NCBI GenBank assembly: GCA_946902875.1
Contig: OX336343.1
Coordinates: 18,399,596 to 18,463,595 of the forward strand
Reading direction: 5' to 3'
DNA from: Nematopogon swammerdamellus
Taxonomy: Eukaryota > Arthropoda > Insecta > Lepidoptera > Adelidae
DNA length: 64,000 nt
The notes beneath the pieces were generated by a model that was given only the letters and a program-made list of their open reading frames with translations, searched no databases and was not told the DNA's origin. Position 1 is the first letter of the stretch; each line of letters begins with the position of its first letter. A program made the position numbers and the translations under genes. Below, piece by piece: positions 31,313 through 43,157 of the stretch.

Positions 31313-33146
31313 AAGTCGGCAAGTGCGAGTTGGGCTCGCGCACCGAGGGTTCCGTATCATCAGCATCACTCAATATATTTGTATTATGTAGGTATGTACA
31401 AAAACAATTGTTTTGGAAAATCACGAAGGCCTAAATAAACACTACAGCAATGGTTTGACTGTGCGGCATTCGTGAAGTTATACAAAAATATATTTCTTAT
31501 ATTATGACTATGACATAACGACATAATATCTAAAATTTTCGGATTTTTTCTTTACTTGTGATGTGAGACCATGCTTCTTGCCAAATTTCATTACTCCAGG
31601 TCAACGTAAGTACCCTATAGGTTTTGATTTCATTTGAATGAGTTTGCAAGTATTAAAATTTGCCATAAATAGCCGTATGTTTTGATTATATTGATTTAGA
31701 AGCTTTCAATTTATATAACTCGAAGGGATCGCAGACGTTAGTATTCCATATTAATTTCAATTTGATATCTTGACTCGTTACTGAGAAAAAGGAAAAAGAG
31801 TCTTGACTTGCCACACAAAACAATCAAATTTTTTTTAATATCATAACTACAACTTTACAATTTTAGGATTTTTTCCTTTACGTGTGCTATGAGACCTTGC
31901 TTATTACCAAATTATATGATTCTAGGTTGACGGGAAATACCCTATAGGTTTTGATTTGTTTGGAGTGAGTTTGCGAGTATGAAATCTGACATAGATGGCC
32001 GTATCTTTTGATTGCGTTGATTTAGAAGCTTGCATTTTCTATACCGTAAAGAGATCGTAGCTCTTAGTATTTCGTATTAATTTCAATTTGTTATCTTGGT
32101 CCTTTCCTGAGATAGGGGGTCCTTGACATACAAAGCAATATTTTTTTTTAATGTCAATAATTATAAATTTACAATTTTCGGATTTTTTCCTTTACTTGTG
32201 CTGTAAGACCTTGCTTCTTACCAAATTTTATGATTCTAGGTTGACGGGAAATACCCTATAGGTTTTGATTTGTTTGGAGTGAGTTTGCGAGTATGAAATC
32301 TGACATAGATGGCCGTATCTTTTGATTGCGATGATTTAGAAGCTTGCATTTTCTATACCGTAAAGAGATCGTAGCTCTTAGTATTTCGTATTAATTTCAA
32401 TTTGTTATCTTGATCCGTTCCTGAGAAAGGGGGTCCTTGACATACAAAACAATATATTTTTTTTAATGTCAATAACTACAATTTTACAATTTTTTGATTT
32501 TTTCCTTTACTTATGCTGTAAGACCTTGCTTCTTACCAAATTTTATGATTCTATGTTAACGGGAAATACCCTATAGGTTTTGATTTGTTTTGAGTGAGTT
32601 TGCGAGTATGAAATATGACATAGATGGCCGTATCTTTTGATTGCGTTGATTTAGAAGCTTTGGTATTCTACACCTTAAAGAGACCGTAGATCTTAGTATT
32701 TCGTATTAATTTCAATTTGTTATCTTGATCCGTTCCTGAGAAAAAGGGACCTTGACATAGAAAACAAACAAACAATTTTTTTAATGTCATATAACTATAA
32801 ATTTACAATTTTTGATTTTTTCCTTTACTTGTGCTGTGAGATCTTGCTTCTTACCAAATTTCATGATTCTAGGTTAACGGGAAGTACTCTATAGGTTTTG
32901 ATTTGATTTGCCGGTAGCAAAATATGTGACTTAAATGGGCGTATCTAGTGATTCCGTTGACCTAGAAGCTTGCATTTTCTACACCTCAAAGGTTTCGTAG
33001 ACCTTAGTATTTGATATTAATTTCAACTTGATACGTCTACCCGTTCCTGAGAAAAAAGGTCTTGACAGACAGACAGACAGACGGACAACAAAGTGATCCT
33101 ATAAGGGTTCCGTTTTTTCCTCCTTTGAGGTACGGAACCCTAAAAA
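31313..33146 (+). mobile_element. 1.8-kb CCGGCCAAGTGCGAG-type element with internal tandem array
   Basis: It starts AGTCGGCAAGTGCGAGTTGG, CTCGCGCACCGAGGGTTCCG and ends with (CAGA)n, TACGGAACCCTAAAAA. GGGTTCCGTA at the left is mirrored by TACGGAACCC at the right. The interior is five tandem copies of a 314-325-bp unit (GATTTTTTCCTTTAC at about 31541, 31868, 32180, 32498 and 32815). No ORF of note. Probably a non-autonomous retroelement relative. Confidence 0.75.
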
Positions 33147-33174
33147 GTTGGTTTTTTATGTGTGTTTTTCTAAA

Positions 33175-33655
33175 GTAACTTTTTTACTGTCGTCGTGAAA
33201 ATGAGTGAACTCACCGAGTGCACCACGCCACGACAACGCGCCGCCGCCGCGCGCCGCCGCCGCGCGCGGCCGCGCCGGCCCATTCCTCGTTCAATGTGCA
33301 AGAGTTTTTGGCGAAAAATGGCATTTCAACGATGCCGCGCCGCACACATCCTATAGCCCCCTGCGACTTTTTCTTATTCCCCAAGATGAAGTTGCACCTC
33401 AAGGGAACTCATCATGGCGGCAGGTACAGGAGGTCAAGGAAGCTGTAATCGCCCGCGGCCCCGCGGTGCTGAACGAGTTAAATTCGGAAGATTACCAACC
33501 AAGGATGCTTCCAAACGTGGGAGCGACGTTGGAAACGTTGTGTAGAGTTAGAGGCTATTGCGCCTATTGCGAAGGTCGATAATAAAATTTTGTTCGTAAC
33601 TTAATTTGTTTGTGTTTTATTGAAAAATTCCCGGAACTTATTTGCCACACCTCGT
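33175..33655 (+). pseudogene. Mariner-like transposase remnant (C-terminal part)
   Basis: In the frame at 33218-33448 it encodes VQEFLAKNGISTMP, then a lesion where SPDLAP is expected, then APCDFFLFPKMKLHLKG containing the third catalytic aspartate. The frame then shifts to the one giving QEVKEAVIARG and ending at TAA 33580-33582. A GC-rich low-complexity stretch (33225-33285) replaces the N-terminal portion. The end sequence CTTATTTGCCACACCTCGTA (33639-33658) resembles a mariner inverted repeat. It is dead. Confidence 0.7.
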
Positions 33656-33734
33656 ATGCGTGTTAAAGTATTTATGTAGTATTCAGCAGTCAAGTGCGTG
33701 TTACTCGTAACCGACGATCTTGTATGAAGAACAT

Positions 33735-33875
33735 TATGAGAGTGAAATTGACGTCGGAGGTGTGCCAAGATCGTGGCGCGTGGAGATCCGTTGTCTCTGC
33801 CTACCCCACTGGGAAACAGGCGTGACACCTTGGTGAACTAGGTGCCATGTCAGTGCTTCCCTTCGGTGTTGCCAT
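33735..33875 (-). repeat. Dispersed GTCACGCCTGTTTCCC repeat plus SINE scrap
   Basis: On the minus strand GTCACGCCTGTTTCCCAGTG, GGGGTAGGCAGAGACAACGG and ACATAATGTTCTTCATAC-like parts match 36520-36640. A SINE scrap (GTGAACTAGGTGCCATGTCA) follows at 33833-33868. Confidence 0.65.
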
Positions 33876-34659
33876 CGTCGCCGGCCGTCTGTTAATGAAA
33901 CAATAATAGTTTTACCCTTTTGGATTGTTGGTGAATTACTTTATTTCGTTGACGGCATCCCGAGCGGCATCCTCATTAATATAGACTCCCTGGTATAAAG
34001 TTAAACTATCGTGCGTAAGTATTGCCGTGACCTTTTGACCGAACAGTTGCTTTTGCGATTAACATATGTTTGCGTGTCCGAAAACAGTCTATTAGACGGT
34101 CAAGGGCAAATTTTTCTCTAACCACCTACAAACATTCTGTTTAGGGAGTTGAGGCCAGTGCTTAGGCCAGTGCGTAGTGCCATTACTATGGTATACGTAA
34201 TACATACTTACCTACATACATATTGTACGGGGTGGCGCAAAAGTAATGGCACGATAGGAAATGCCTATATTTTTGGTAAATTGTACCTCCTGTCATTTTG
34301 ACATTGACAGTTGTGTACATAAAGCCGCGTCTCCTGTGCATGTTTTTTCGAAACAATACACAAAAACACACGAAACAAAAACATTATTTCTCTATGGTTT
34401 TCATACAAACAAATGTGGATGGCCACGCCTGAATGTTTCGATGTTTCTGTGTAATGTTTCGTAAAAAAACATTCGCAGTTTCGTAAAAAACATGAGTATT
34501 TATTTGTCGCCAGTTTAACAAGTAACATATAATATAACTTGCCCAACTTAGAATATGCAATAGGAGACAACGACGTTGTCTATTGCGCTGGCAGTAAAAT
34601 GATCGAGAAGATACACAAACATCCCGAAAAATAAGAAATAAATTGTGTCCACTTTTTTT

Positions 34660-34915
34660 CGTACCAATCCGTCGGTGATGATAATAAATAACGCAACGGG
34701 AAATTTGTTTCTTTGTTTTTTGTTTGGAGTTATTTAAAGTCCCTAGTTTACGTGAATAAAGTCACAAACTTTAGCAGCTCTAAAAACCAATATTCGATGA
34801 GAAATTCCGAACATAACACCGAAAGTTTTGAGAAGCGTGATGGAAAATGCTTTAAAAAGGGCTCAAATTTGCATTGACGCTGGCTTGGAGGCCATCATTT
34901 GGCCTAATAGGAATC
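34660..34915 (+). pseudogene. IS630/Tc1-mariner transposase C-terminal remnant
   Basis: Broken frames give TFLWG/VILKSLVYVN-like sequence, then LKTNIR and PKVLRSVMENALKRAQICID, the usual C-terminal helix of Tc/mariner-type transposases. Frameshifts are present. A GGGGTGGCGCAAAAGTAATG motif near 34229 could be the opposite inverted end but is not proven. Confidence 0.5.
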
Positions 34916-35096
34916 ATTTTACACGTCTATTATATGTATTAAAAATATATTGCGTTATCTTTAATTTAAAAAAAGTTCTAGGTACTTTTTTTTTGCTCCA
35001 TTCTGTACATCAAGCTAGTTAGTTCGTATTAATGCAAGTGGAGGGAAAAGAACCGTCGAGTGGCGGAGAAATAGAGCGCGGCGCGGGTGCGGCGCA

Positions 35097-35117
35097 GGGG
35101 CGGGGGCGGGGGCGGGG
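35097..35117 (+). other. G-quadruplex-type motif / GC boxes
   Basis: GGGGCGGGGGCGGGGGCGGG gives four G-runs with 1-nt loops, and overlapping GC-box (Sp1/KLF-like) sites. It lies in a small GC-rich patch from 35067. No gene start was identified next to it. Confidence 0.5.
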
Positions 35118-35744
35118 TAGTCTCTCGAACCTGACAGAGGTCAAGTTCGAAACAGAGCTTTTACCACAGCTTTTACTTTGGACGTAAAATTCTTCGATTT
35201 CTGGTTATAAGAAATGGCGATAAGGGTGGCATACTCGAAAGTCGAGAAACAAAAATTATGTAAGGTTGCTTAAATTATTTCATCATAAATGGCGCTAGCG
35301 GCCGCGGAGGCGGAATGATATTTTCGTTTGTTTTGTCAGCTGACGGGAGCGTCTAAGCTCGACGCACCTATAGAGATGTGTTCATTTACGCTATAAGTCC
35401 GTGATTGGGTCATCAATAAAATCAAATTATATACTAAATTTTAACTTTTTCCGACCAGTAAATTAGGGGAAAAAATTATTTCTGTTTACTTACGATGACC
35501 ACTAAGTAAATACCTGAGAAGCAGCTCTGTGTTTTTATATTTTATTTACTTAGGGACCCCCGACTCCTTTAAGTAAGTCAACGGAAATTATTTTAGACTT
35601 TTCAAGGGTTGAGAGTTTTTTAAATTTAATTTTTCTTTTATTTCAAGCATTTTAAAAAAAAACCTCATGAAAATCGGTCCACCTTTTATGATAGTTAATT
35701 TTTTTATAACCTACTTAATACTTAATTACAACCATCCCGATTAA

Positions 35745-35972
35745 ACCAGCTTTCAAATAAAAAAAACCGCAACCAAACCGGTCCATCCGTTTGGGAGCTA
35801 CGATGCACACCCATACACACATACACACACACATTAAACTTATATATGACACCCCTCTTTTTGCGTCGGGAATTAAAAATAAGTTGTGACAGATGGACAG
35901 ACAGACACAAGAGTGATCGTATAGTTAGGGGTTCTGTTTTTTCCTCTTTTGAGGTACGGAACCCTAAAAAAG
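35745..35972 (+). repeat. LINE-type 3' ends
   Basis: ACCGGTCCATCCGTTTGGGA, GAGCTACGATGCACACCC and (CA)n are followed by GACAGATGGACAGACAGACA, CAAGAGTGATCGTATAG and TTTGAGGTACGGAACCCTAA. The last part matches the end of the 31313-33146 element. Confidence 0.7.
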
Positions 35973-36504
35973 TATTGGGACTAACTAGTAACTAAATGTT
36001 TAAAGCTATAAAATTCATAAAGCCTTCATATTAAATACAATAAAGTCACGCTTGTATTCCAATGGGGCAGGCGATCCTGACACAGGACGCACTTATATTA
36101 GCTTCGTTTAAATAAATATTTAGATGCGTGGATGTTTGCTGACGTCAGCATTAGTGCTTAGTACTTAGGTACAACAACTGCAACTAAATAGGTAGTCAGG
36201 CTGGACTAGGAGTACTAACTAACTAACCGAGGAAAGATGTTACGACAAAAACCTTGAATTATTCACAACTCTGTTTAACGACTATCAACGACATGTGCGT
36301 GCACATATTATATTCATAGTAGGTATGTACAGTGAAGACACAGGTGAGGTACCTCCCTCGTGGAATAAATGACGAGAAAACACATCAACTTGGTGAAGTA
36401 AAGTGACTATGCAATGAAGAAATTGTACCTAAATCTCTTGCAACTCTACTACAATTTAAAAACTAAGTATAGGGTTAGGGTGTCTCAATAAGAGTGCACT
36501 ATCT

Positions 36505-36640
36505 AAATACATACATACATACATAGCGTCACGCCTGTTTCCCTGTGGGGTAGGCAGAGACAACGCATCTCCACGTGCCACGAACACGATCCTGACACAC
36601 CTCTGACGCCTCTCCACTCCCATAATGTTCTTCATACGTT
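36505..36640 (+). repeat. Dispersed GTCACGCCTGTTTCCC repeat with CATA tract
   Basis: (ATAC)n, then GCGTCACGCCTGTTTCCCTG, GTAGGCAGAGACAACGC and ATAATGTTCTTCATACG. Related pieces are at 36050, 41835 and, inverted, 33735-33830. Confidence 0.7.
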
Positions 36641-37089
36641 CACTATAAAAATTTTGTGGCATTTTTTTCTCGTGCAAGTGGCAACTCTGAAATTTGACAG
36701 CTGTCACCTATGATTGTTCCGATTATTCAAAATGGAGCGCTATACAAAAAAAAACGCGTTATCAGGCCCCCACGTTTTATTTAAACGAAAATAAACAACA
36801 TTTTCGATAACTTCGACAAATCATTCAAATTAAATTAAAGTCAGACAGAGGGCCGGGACCACGGTTGATTTATTTATTTATTTATATATTTTATTACTAC
36901 GGAGCAAGCCCCAAAAAACAATGCAGAATCAGAATCTATTTAAAAGTATCTTTTTTTTAAATGTGTAAACATTATTCGTGAGAGTCACCGTGTCACGCGT
37001 TACCAAATCACAATTCATTCCAGCTCCAAAAAAATCCTCGGTGTCTGGGTATAGAAGTTAGGACATCAATAATAGAACAAAGTAGGTGC

Positions 37090-37400
37090 TTATTATGGGC
37101 GAACTTACAGAAAAACGCAGTTTATTTCAGTAAATCTTGCATATAATATTTTTCCTTCACAAACATCTGTATACCCATGTACTATGTATACCCAGTACAG
37201 TACTATGAATACGGTTGCGGAATCAACTTATAGAAAAACACAATTTCCAGTAAATAACATTAAATTAATTCTCCTTCGAAAAAGCCTGCAGTACTATGAA
37301 CACGGTTGTCGAATCAACTTATAGAAAAACACAGTTTATTTCGCTCCGTCCACTTGGCTCCCTTCCATCAATGGATCGAAATGGACTTTCTAGTGCACTT
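37090..37400 (+). repeat. Local tandem repeat, about 105-110-bp unit
   Basis: AACTTATAGAAAAACACA and CAGTACTATGAATACGGTTG recur about three times (37110, 37215 and 37318). A further unit (AGCAGTACTATGAATACGGT) lies at 37963 beyond the SINE at 37401-37785, so the SINE landed inside the array. Confidence 0.75.
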
Positions 37401-37785
37401 GTCAGCCTCGATAGCTCAGTGGTGCAGACAGTCAACTGTCGCTATTGAATGTTAAGCAACGCTGGGTGCGGTCAGTACTTGGATGGGTGACCACTGACCG
37501 TTGGAGGCTGACCGAGGTTCGGATTCCTCGTAAAACTGTAGGTCGTTCCCTCCTAATCTTACTTGGTGGTAGGGTTTAACCCGTCCTGGTTGGTACCACC
37601 GCACTGAATGAAACGTCGGTCTAAACGGCTATGTAAATAGTTTGTGTTTTCCGACCAGTTCAGTGTAGCCGGCACGATCAAAGGGGGAAGCACTGACATG
37701 GCACCTAGTTCACCAGGTGTTATGGGCTCACATCACGGACGTTGTAGGTGATGTAGCCAAGCGTGTCAGTTTCCATAAAAAAAAA
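37401..37785 (+). repeat. Full-length composite SINE, subfamily with TCGCTATTGAATG
   Basis: A box GATAGCTCAGTGG, insert TTGAATGTTAAGCAACGCTG, 5S-like GGTCAGTACTTGGATGGGTG, B box GAGGTTCGGATTCCTC, body CTTACTTGGTGGTAGGG, end GTGTCAGTTTCCAT with A9. The copies at 53292 and 58690 share the diagnostic CCGACCAGTTCAGTG and GATCAAAGGGGGAAGC. Confidence 0.92.
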
Positions 37786-38744
37786 CTTGAATCCCTTGTG
37801 GAAGGATTCTGCCGATAATGGATTATATATAAAACACTAGCTAGTCCACTTGGATCCCTTATGTAAGTTAGGGTTATGATGTATGGTACAAAACGCTTAA
37901 ATAAAAAAATAAATTTCAGTAAATATATTTAAATTAATTCTCCTTTGAAAACACCTGCACAGCAGTACTATGAATACGGTTGGGGAATCCTCATAAAAGA
38001 AGATGTGAGATTTGGAGTCAAGTATCGTACGCGGAACCGTTCTGTGTGTGACTAACACGGGCTACAACTAGCGTCAATGCAGACCTCGGCAATGGCATAC
38101 ATTATGTATGTAGTTACAACTAGCTGTAAAAATGCAGGGCCTTCAATAGAACCTTGTTAAAATAACTATCTCATATAGTTCGTCTATTTCAATACTCCAT
38201 TTGTCGAGTGAGGACACGTGTGACAACGTCCTACAGAAATAGCTGCCTTTATCAAAGCGATACAAACAACAATAACATGACTCAGGTACATATCACAATG
38301 GCGGCATCATCGCATTTACTTGAATGCTCTCAAAATTGTTTGTTTTTTTCATGACCATGAGATTTCCATGACCTTAGTACGTGTGAGGAGTCATGTAATC
38401 CTCATATAAGTTCACTTTGGACTTCGGAGATGTGATTTGGGAATTTCTAGAAGGATAATCATATTTTAAGTAAATAAGATAATCATATTTTACCTACATA
38501 ATGTGTATTTGTCAACTGATTCACATCTTTTAAAATAACAGCTTTTAAAACAGGGCTTTTAAAATAAAACAATGTTTGGGCCAACTTTTGACGTGATGAC
38601 GTCACGTCTTATAAATTGATGAACACCGGCTGCACGCACGAAGAAGTTTCACGTTCCATCTGAACCTATGTGTCAAGCGAGAGCGCGTAACAAGCGATAG
38701 AGAGGCATATACAATAGTAGGAAATACAAAATATATTTGTCCGT

Positions 38745-38822
38745 ATTTTGCGAGCCTCGAACTCGCGGTCCCTGCCACCATCACCGACCAGGCGTCTTAC
38801 TTAACCACCCGGGCTAATCGAT
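38745..38822 (-). pseudogene. tRNA-like pseudogene
   Basis: On the minus strand GCCCGGGTGGTTAAGTAAGA resembles an A-box region, and GCGAG-TTCGAGG-CTCGC is a perfect T arm. No acceptor pairing or clean anticodon arm could be found, so it is a degenerate tRNA-derived sequence or SINE head. Confidence 0.4.
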
Positions 38823-39065
38823 CATGTACCTATCGAAGCGAATTTGCTCTACAGTGGTTGAAGATTTCACGGAGCGACATTTAGCGTCAACATCTAGCGT
38901 CAATAGTAAATGAAATACTTCAGCTTCGCAGTTAGGTAAGTGTTGTAACGTTGTAGTATATGCGCTTTGATAATATGTAGATGGCGTTATGCCTAAAGGC
39001 ATTAATTAATTTTACATATTTTATATTCTACAAAAACACTTAAAAATACAAAAAAATATATTGAT

Positions 39066-39252
39066 AACTAGCTGACCCTGCGGACTTCTTTCAGCCTTAA
39101 AAATTAATAAAAAATTACTTTTTTTAAAACCTTTTAAACCTTCCCTGAACCTTTGTGAACAAACCAAAGGAAGAATTATTCAAATCGGTTGGGCCATTCT
39201 CGAGTTTTAGCGAGACAAACGAACATTTCCGCATTTTTATTATATAGATTAA
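39066..39252 (+). repeat. Short retroelement 3' end
   Basis: CTAGCTGACCCTGCGGACTT, AAATCGGTTGGGCCATTCTC, GAGTTTTAGCGAGACAAACG and a TATTATATAGATTA end are a typical insect retroelement 3' tail. The copy at 51222 has the same architecture. Confidence 0.6.
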
Positions 39253-40285
39253 TCTTTATTTTAACATTTTTATCATGTACTTAAATGGATCAGCGAACCG
39301 TGGTGGATTGGGTGCGCTGGTTGCGAAAGAAGCAGCAGGTCTTGTCACTGGATCCGGCCACACCGCGAGGCGTGTTGACTGGGACGCGCGACGTCACTTG
39401 TCCCTCCTCTGACACAGCGGGGTGGTGAGGCGCTGAGGCGGTGTCGCCGGTAATCCAGTGCCAAGGCTGTCGGGTAACCGGTTTTATAAAATTTGCATTT
39501 TTTCAAATTTTCAGAAAAAAAATTTACCCCCTGTCAGTCTGTCAGCTTTTCTTCTTAATATTATTAGTTTTTAAAGTACTCACATTTGCGATTTAAGAAT
39601 TAAACTTCTAAGCACGATAAAGTATTATAAACTGATTTTGTATCTGACTTCGCACTTTATATACTTTATGACGTCATCACGTAAAACTATCGTCCGCAAA
39701 CCGACTTTACAGACAACCAATTTTTTATGAAAAATTTCCGACATCAAAAACGCATGTAGGTCTAATTTTCTTGAGAATGCACGTAATTTTTCTAAAAATT
39801 GTTATTGACTTTGACTGAATTTTTAATCTTGAAACTTGCAGCGCCCTCCAGACCCAGGCCGAAGAAACCAGGGGCTCAAGGATGGGGCAGAAGATTAAAT
39901 TAATTGACCGAATCATGTGCAGTCTAAAGACAATATTGGATTGATTGGATATTAGGGCAGATAAGAAAGCGAATGCGGTTGAAAATTAATAATTGTCTAG
40001 CTAGTGTACGCAGACTTGTGCGATGCTCGCGGTTGAGGAACTTAATTGCGGGCGGGGCCGACCGAAGGCCAAGCTTTATAGACTCAGTAGCCTTGTTCGA
40101 TGCCAGAAGAATTCAGCACTTCGTTTTGGATCTCCATGAAGAAATTTGACGGTGTGAAGGTTAGGAAAGCGACTTCCTATACTTAACACTAATGTTAAGG
40201 TTGGGAAATAATTTTCCTAACCTTCACACTCGTGTGACAGAGCAGTGTGAAGGTTAGTCGGTCGTCGATTCGGATTCCACGTAAA
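39253..40285. other. Intergenic, mostly unrecognised
   Basis: Contains a GC-rich patch (39340-39460) without a gene. A small cluster of TGTGAAGGTTAGGAAA and its complement occurs three times at about 40151-40250, an imperfect hairpin. Confidence 0.4.
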
Positions 40286-40287
40286 AA

Positions 40288-40728
40288 TTGTCCAATTAAT
40301 TAATACCTATTTAATACCCAATAACTTTTATCTGCGGCTTCGCTCGCGGTAGACTCGGTTTAATAGCATCGGTAGCTCGGCAACATCGGCGATCGATCGT
40401 GAATTCGGGCGCGATCGGACTTTGGACTGGTGACCGTGCCACCGTTGAGGCTGGCCGTGATTCGGATTGCATGTAAAACTGCAGGTCTCTTCCCTTCTTA
40501 CCTTACTAGGTGGTAGGGTTTAACCCGCCCGAGTTTGTACGACCGCACTGAGTGAAATGCTCTGTTGAAACGGCTATGTAGATAGTTCGTGTTTTCCGTC
40601 CAGTTCAGTGTAGCCGGCACGCGACCGAAGGGAAGCACTGACATGGCACCTAGTTCACCAAGGTCTTATGGGCTGACATCACGGATGTAGTAGGTGTTGA
40701 AGCCAACCGTATCAGTTTAAAAAAAAAA
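40288..40728 (+). repeat. Composite SINE, third subfamily, joined to GCGGCTTCGCTCGCGG end
   Basis: CCAATTAATTAATACC to TGCGGCTTCGCTCGCGGTAG, then CATCGGTAGCTCGGCA, a shortened 5S-like part (TCGGGCGCGATCGGACTTTG, GGTGACCGTG), B box, body and A tail. The same join is seen at 46990-47145, so the fusion predates both insertions. Confidence 0.8.
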
Positions 40729-41118
40729 CTAATATCAAGTAAGAGAGTTGTTTTCCACTAAATGACTAAATAGTAATGTGTTGATATTTTCACGCAAAGT
40801 AACCGCATACTGATAAATACACGCGAGGCTACAAGATGTGGTTTTACCAGACCGTGAGCGCCTCGATTGTTAATTTTACATGCTAACGATGCTTACAGGG
40901 TTGATTGATTGATGCTGACATTGGCAGCTGATAAGGAGAATGGGCCACGAACTAAATCATTTACGTTGTTAGTGTACAAGGTTGACTGACATAAAGTACA
41001 TTCAGCCATACGTCCACCTGTTGCGTCGCAGAAAAGGACACAATTACCTACCTATACTTTAGAGTCAATTTGTGCGCACCACGCCTAAAACCTAACCTGT
41101 TATCCATAAATTAATGAA

Positions 41119-41672
41119 TTAACATCGATGTCCATTTTATAGATTAGCCCATTCCATACATCACTCCCGAAAAAAATATGTTCTCGACGAGACCTGCATA
41201 TAGTGCAGATTTCACGGACAGCCGCTTCATACGGCGTGTGCGGCGTGTGTTGAACGCACGCAAGTCTGTATCGAGTCGGTGAGGCGTGTGTGCAGCATGC
41301 CAGGTTGCCGTTATAAAGAGTGACAGTGACAAACGTTGTTGGTTGTTTCGCCTGAGCATGTTATGGCGTGTTAAGAAGCCATGCTGTCACGGATAGGATC
41401 GTGTGATGTTGGTATCGCGTTCTCGTTCTCACTTCCCTACTGATGATAAGAGTGAGCGGAAAGACGGCAATCGCGCCGGTGGGCGAGCGATGACATCTTT
41501 CTCGCTCAATCTTGTAATCTGTGGGTAAGTGAGAACGAGAACGCGATAGCACCGTTGTAGGGTTCGTGTCACGTATCACAATACTGCGTGTGAATGCACG
41601 CACACTTGTACCGACGTCTAGCACAAGTTGCATCGCACGACGTGCGATCTATAAAATGGACATCGATGTTAA
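41119..41672. mobile_element. TTAA-flanked non-autonomous DNA transposon
   Basis: TTAA at 41119-41122 and 41669-41672 flank inverted ends CATCGATGTCCATTTTATAG (perfect over 22 bp). Inside is a second inverted pair, TATCGCGTTCTCGTTCTCAC (41412-41431) and its complement at about 41527-41547. The TTAA target suggests the piggyBac superfamily, although the terminus does not begin with the CCC seen in well-known piggyBac elements. No transposase. Confidence 0.85.
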
Positions 41673-41829
41673 TAAGTAAATAAAACGCACTGACTCAGCT
41701 GTTAAATATAAATATGATTTTATATTGATTGTAAATTTGCATATGACTCATCTCATGTCTATTACCAATAATGTTGGAAACTGCGTAATATCACATCTCG
41801 ACTCATCTAGTCAGCGGGAAAAATACACA

Positions 41830-41975
41830 CACACACATAAAGTCACGCCTGTCTTCCAATGGGGTGGTTGAGACACCAATGTCCGCGTCCACACCTCTTC
41901 CGCCGAATATATATTACTTACTCCTCTTCTGACACCACTTCCACATTTTGAAAATCAACATATGTGTGCGTCGAA
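41830..41975 (+). repeat. Dispersed GTCACGCCTGTCTTCC repeat
   Basis: (AC)n followed by AAAGTCACGCCTGTCTTCCA, GGGGTGGTTGAGACACC. Diverged relative of 36505-36640. Confidence 0.55.
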
Positions 41976-42090
41976 GGACCATCGTGTCTATTTTGTGGTC
42001 CCTCTCCCCTAAACTAGCTTCATAGCTTTAACAAAAGGGAGGGTATTCAGTAAGCATAATTTTATTTACTTGGTTTTATGTATTTACATA

Positions 42091-42695
42091 TATAAGGTCT
42101 TTCATTAGTAGATAACGATACGCTAAGGGGTGTATGTGTATCAGATACTGATCACGTTCCCATACCATTTTTTTTACGATATAAAAAACCTACTCACTCC
42201 TCAAACTTAATACGTGAAGTGCGCGTATTTCACCTTAATAAGTACGTTTTTTATATCGTAAAAAAATGGTATACACCTAGGGTTGCCAGGTGCCCGGGAA
42301 TTCCGGGATTGTTCCGGGCTAGGCTCCAATGTCCCGTGTCCCGTCCCGGGCGAAGGATAATTTTGTCCCGGAGAGTGCAATTTGTCCCGGGAAGAAAGAT
42401 ACGAGTATGTTTGTACATACTCACAAGAAATATAAATAATTAATTTAAAGGAAGATTTCACTTGCATTTTTTTTAGTGTAGTGTTGCTTACAAGTTGTTT
42501 GCTATAAAATAAAACTCCAAAAGTTCGCCGTGAAAAAAATTATAACAGAAAAATATTGTAATTACATTTCTCCACCTTATTTGTGTAGGACTGCTGCAGG
42601 TAGTAGATATGTCCCGGGAAGGCTAACATCAGATCTGGCAAGCCTATATACACCCCTTAGCGTATCGTTAAGGTCTACTATTGAAAGACCTTATA
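42091..42695. mobile_element. Fold-back MITE, split by a hAT-type insertion
   Basis: Ends TATAAGGTCTTTCATTAGTA and complement. Arms continue through AACGATACGCTAAGGGGTGT and, further in, CCATTTTTTTTACGATATAA, each mirrored on the other side. Removing 42278-42654 leaves a roughly 228-bp simple hairpin, so the host element is older than the insertion. Confidence 0.9.
42278..42646. mobile_element. hAT-type MITE with 8-bp TSD
   Basis: TATACACC is duplicated at 42270-42277 and 42647-42654. The element ends TAGGGTTGCCAG and CTGGCAAGCCTA are inverted with one mismatch and fit hAT termini (YAGGGNTG). The interior has several TCCCGGG motifs. The length is 369 bp and no transposase is encoded. Confidence 0.92.
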
Positions 42696-43157
42696 TTTAG
42701 CCTAAACGAGGAATGAACGTGGTGTGTTGCGGTGTAATGTGGTGTGGTGTAGTATAGTGTAGTGTGGTGTGTAATGTGAGTTTATATTAAGTTTTACGTA
42801 AATACTTCAAAATCAATGGCATCAAGAACATTGAAGTCGACACTGCCAAACGGACCTCACTTCGCGAAACCTCGATCGATTAAAAGGACCGCCCAGTCTG
42901 TATTGAGGCTCGATTATTAGCTTTTCTGCGTTGCTTACTTGTAAGGAAATATTTGTACGGAGAAAAGAAGCAGCGCATCTATCGGGCCAGTCTTTACTAA
43001 AATTGATATATACAAATATTTACTTGAACGCGTTACTTGTACGCAGCGAAATGTGAAAACAATCTCACAATCGATCCACTGTGTTAAACAGAGGGAGAGA
43101 GAAAAAAATGTTGGAAAAAAATAATTGTTGTTGTTAAAAAAAAAATGTTGGAAAACG

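Noticed and set aside
38745..38822. A functional tRNA gene
   Set aside because: T arm is good, but acceptor and anticodon arms do not pair; called tRNA-like pseudogene.
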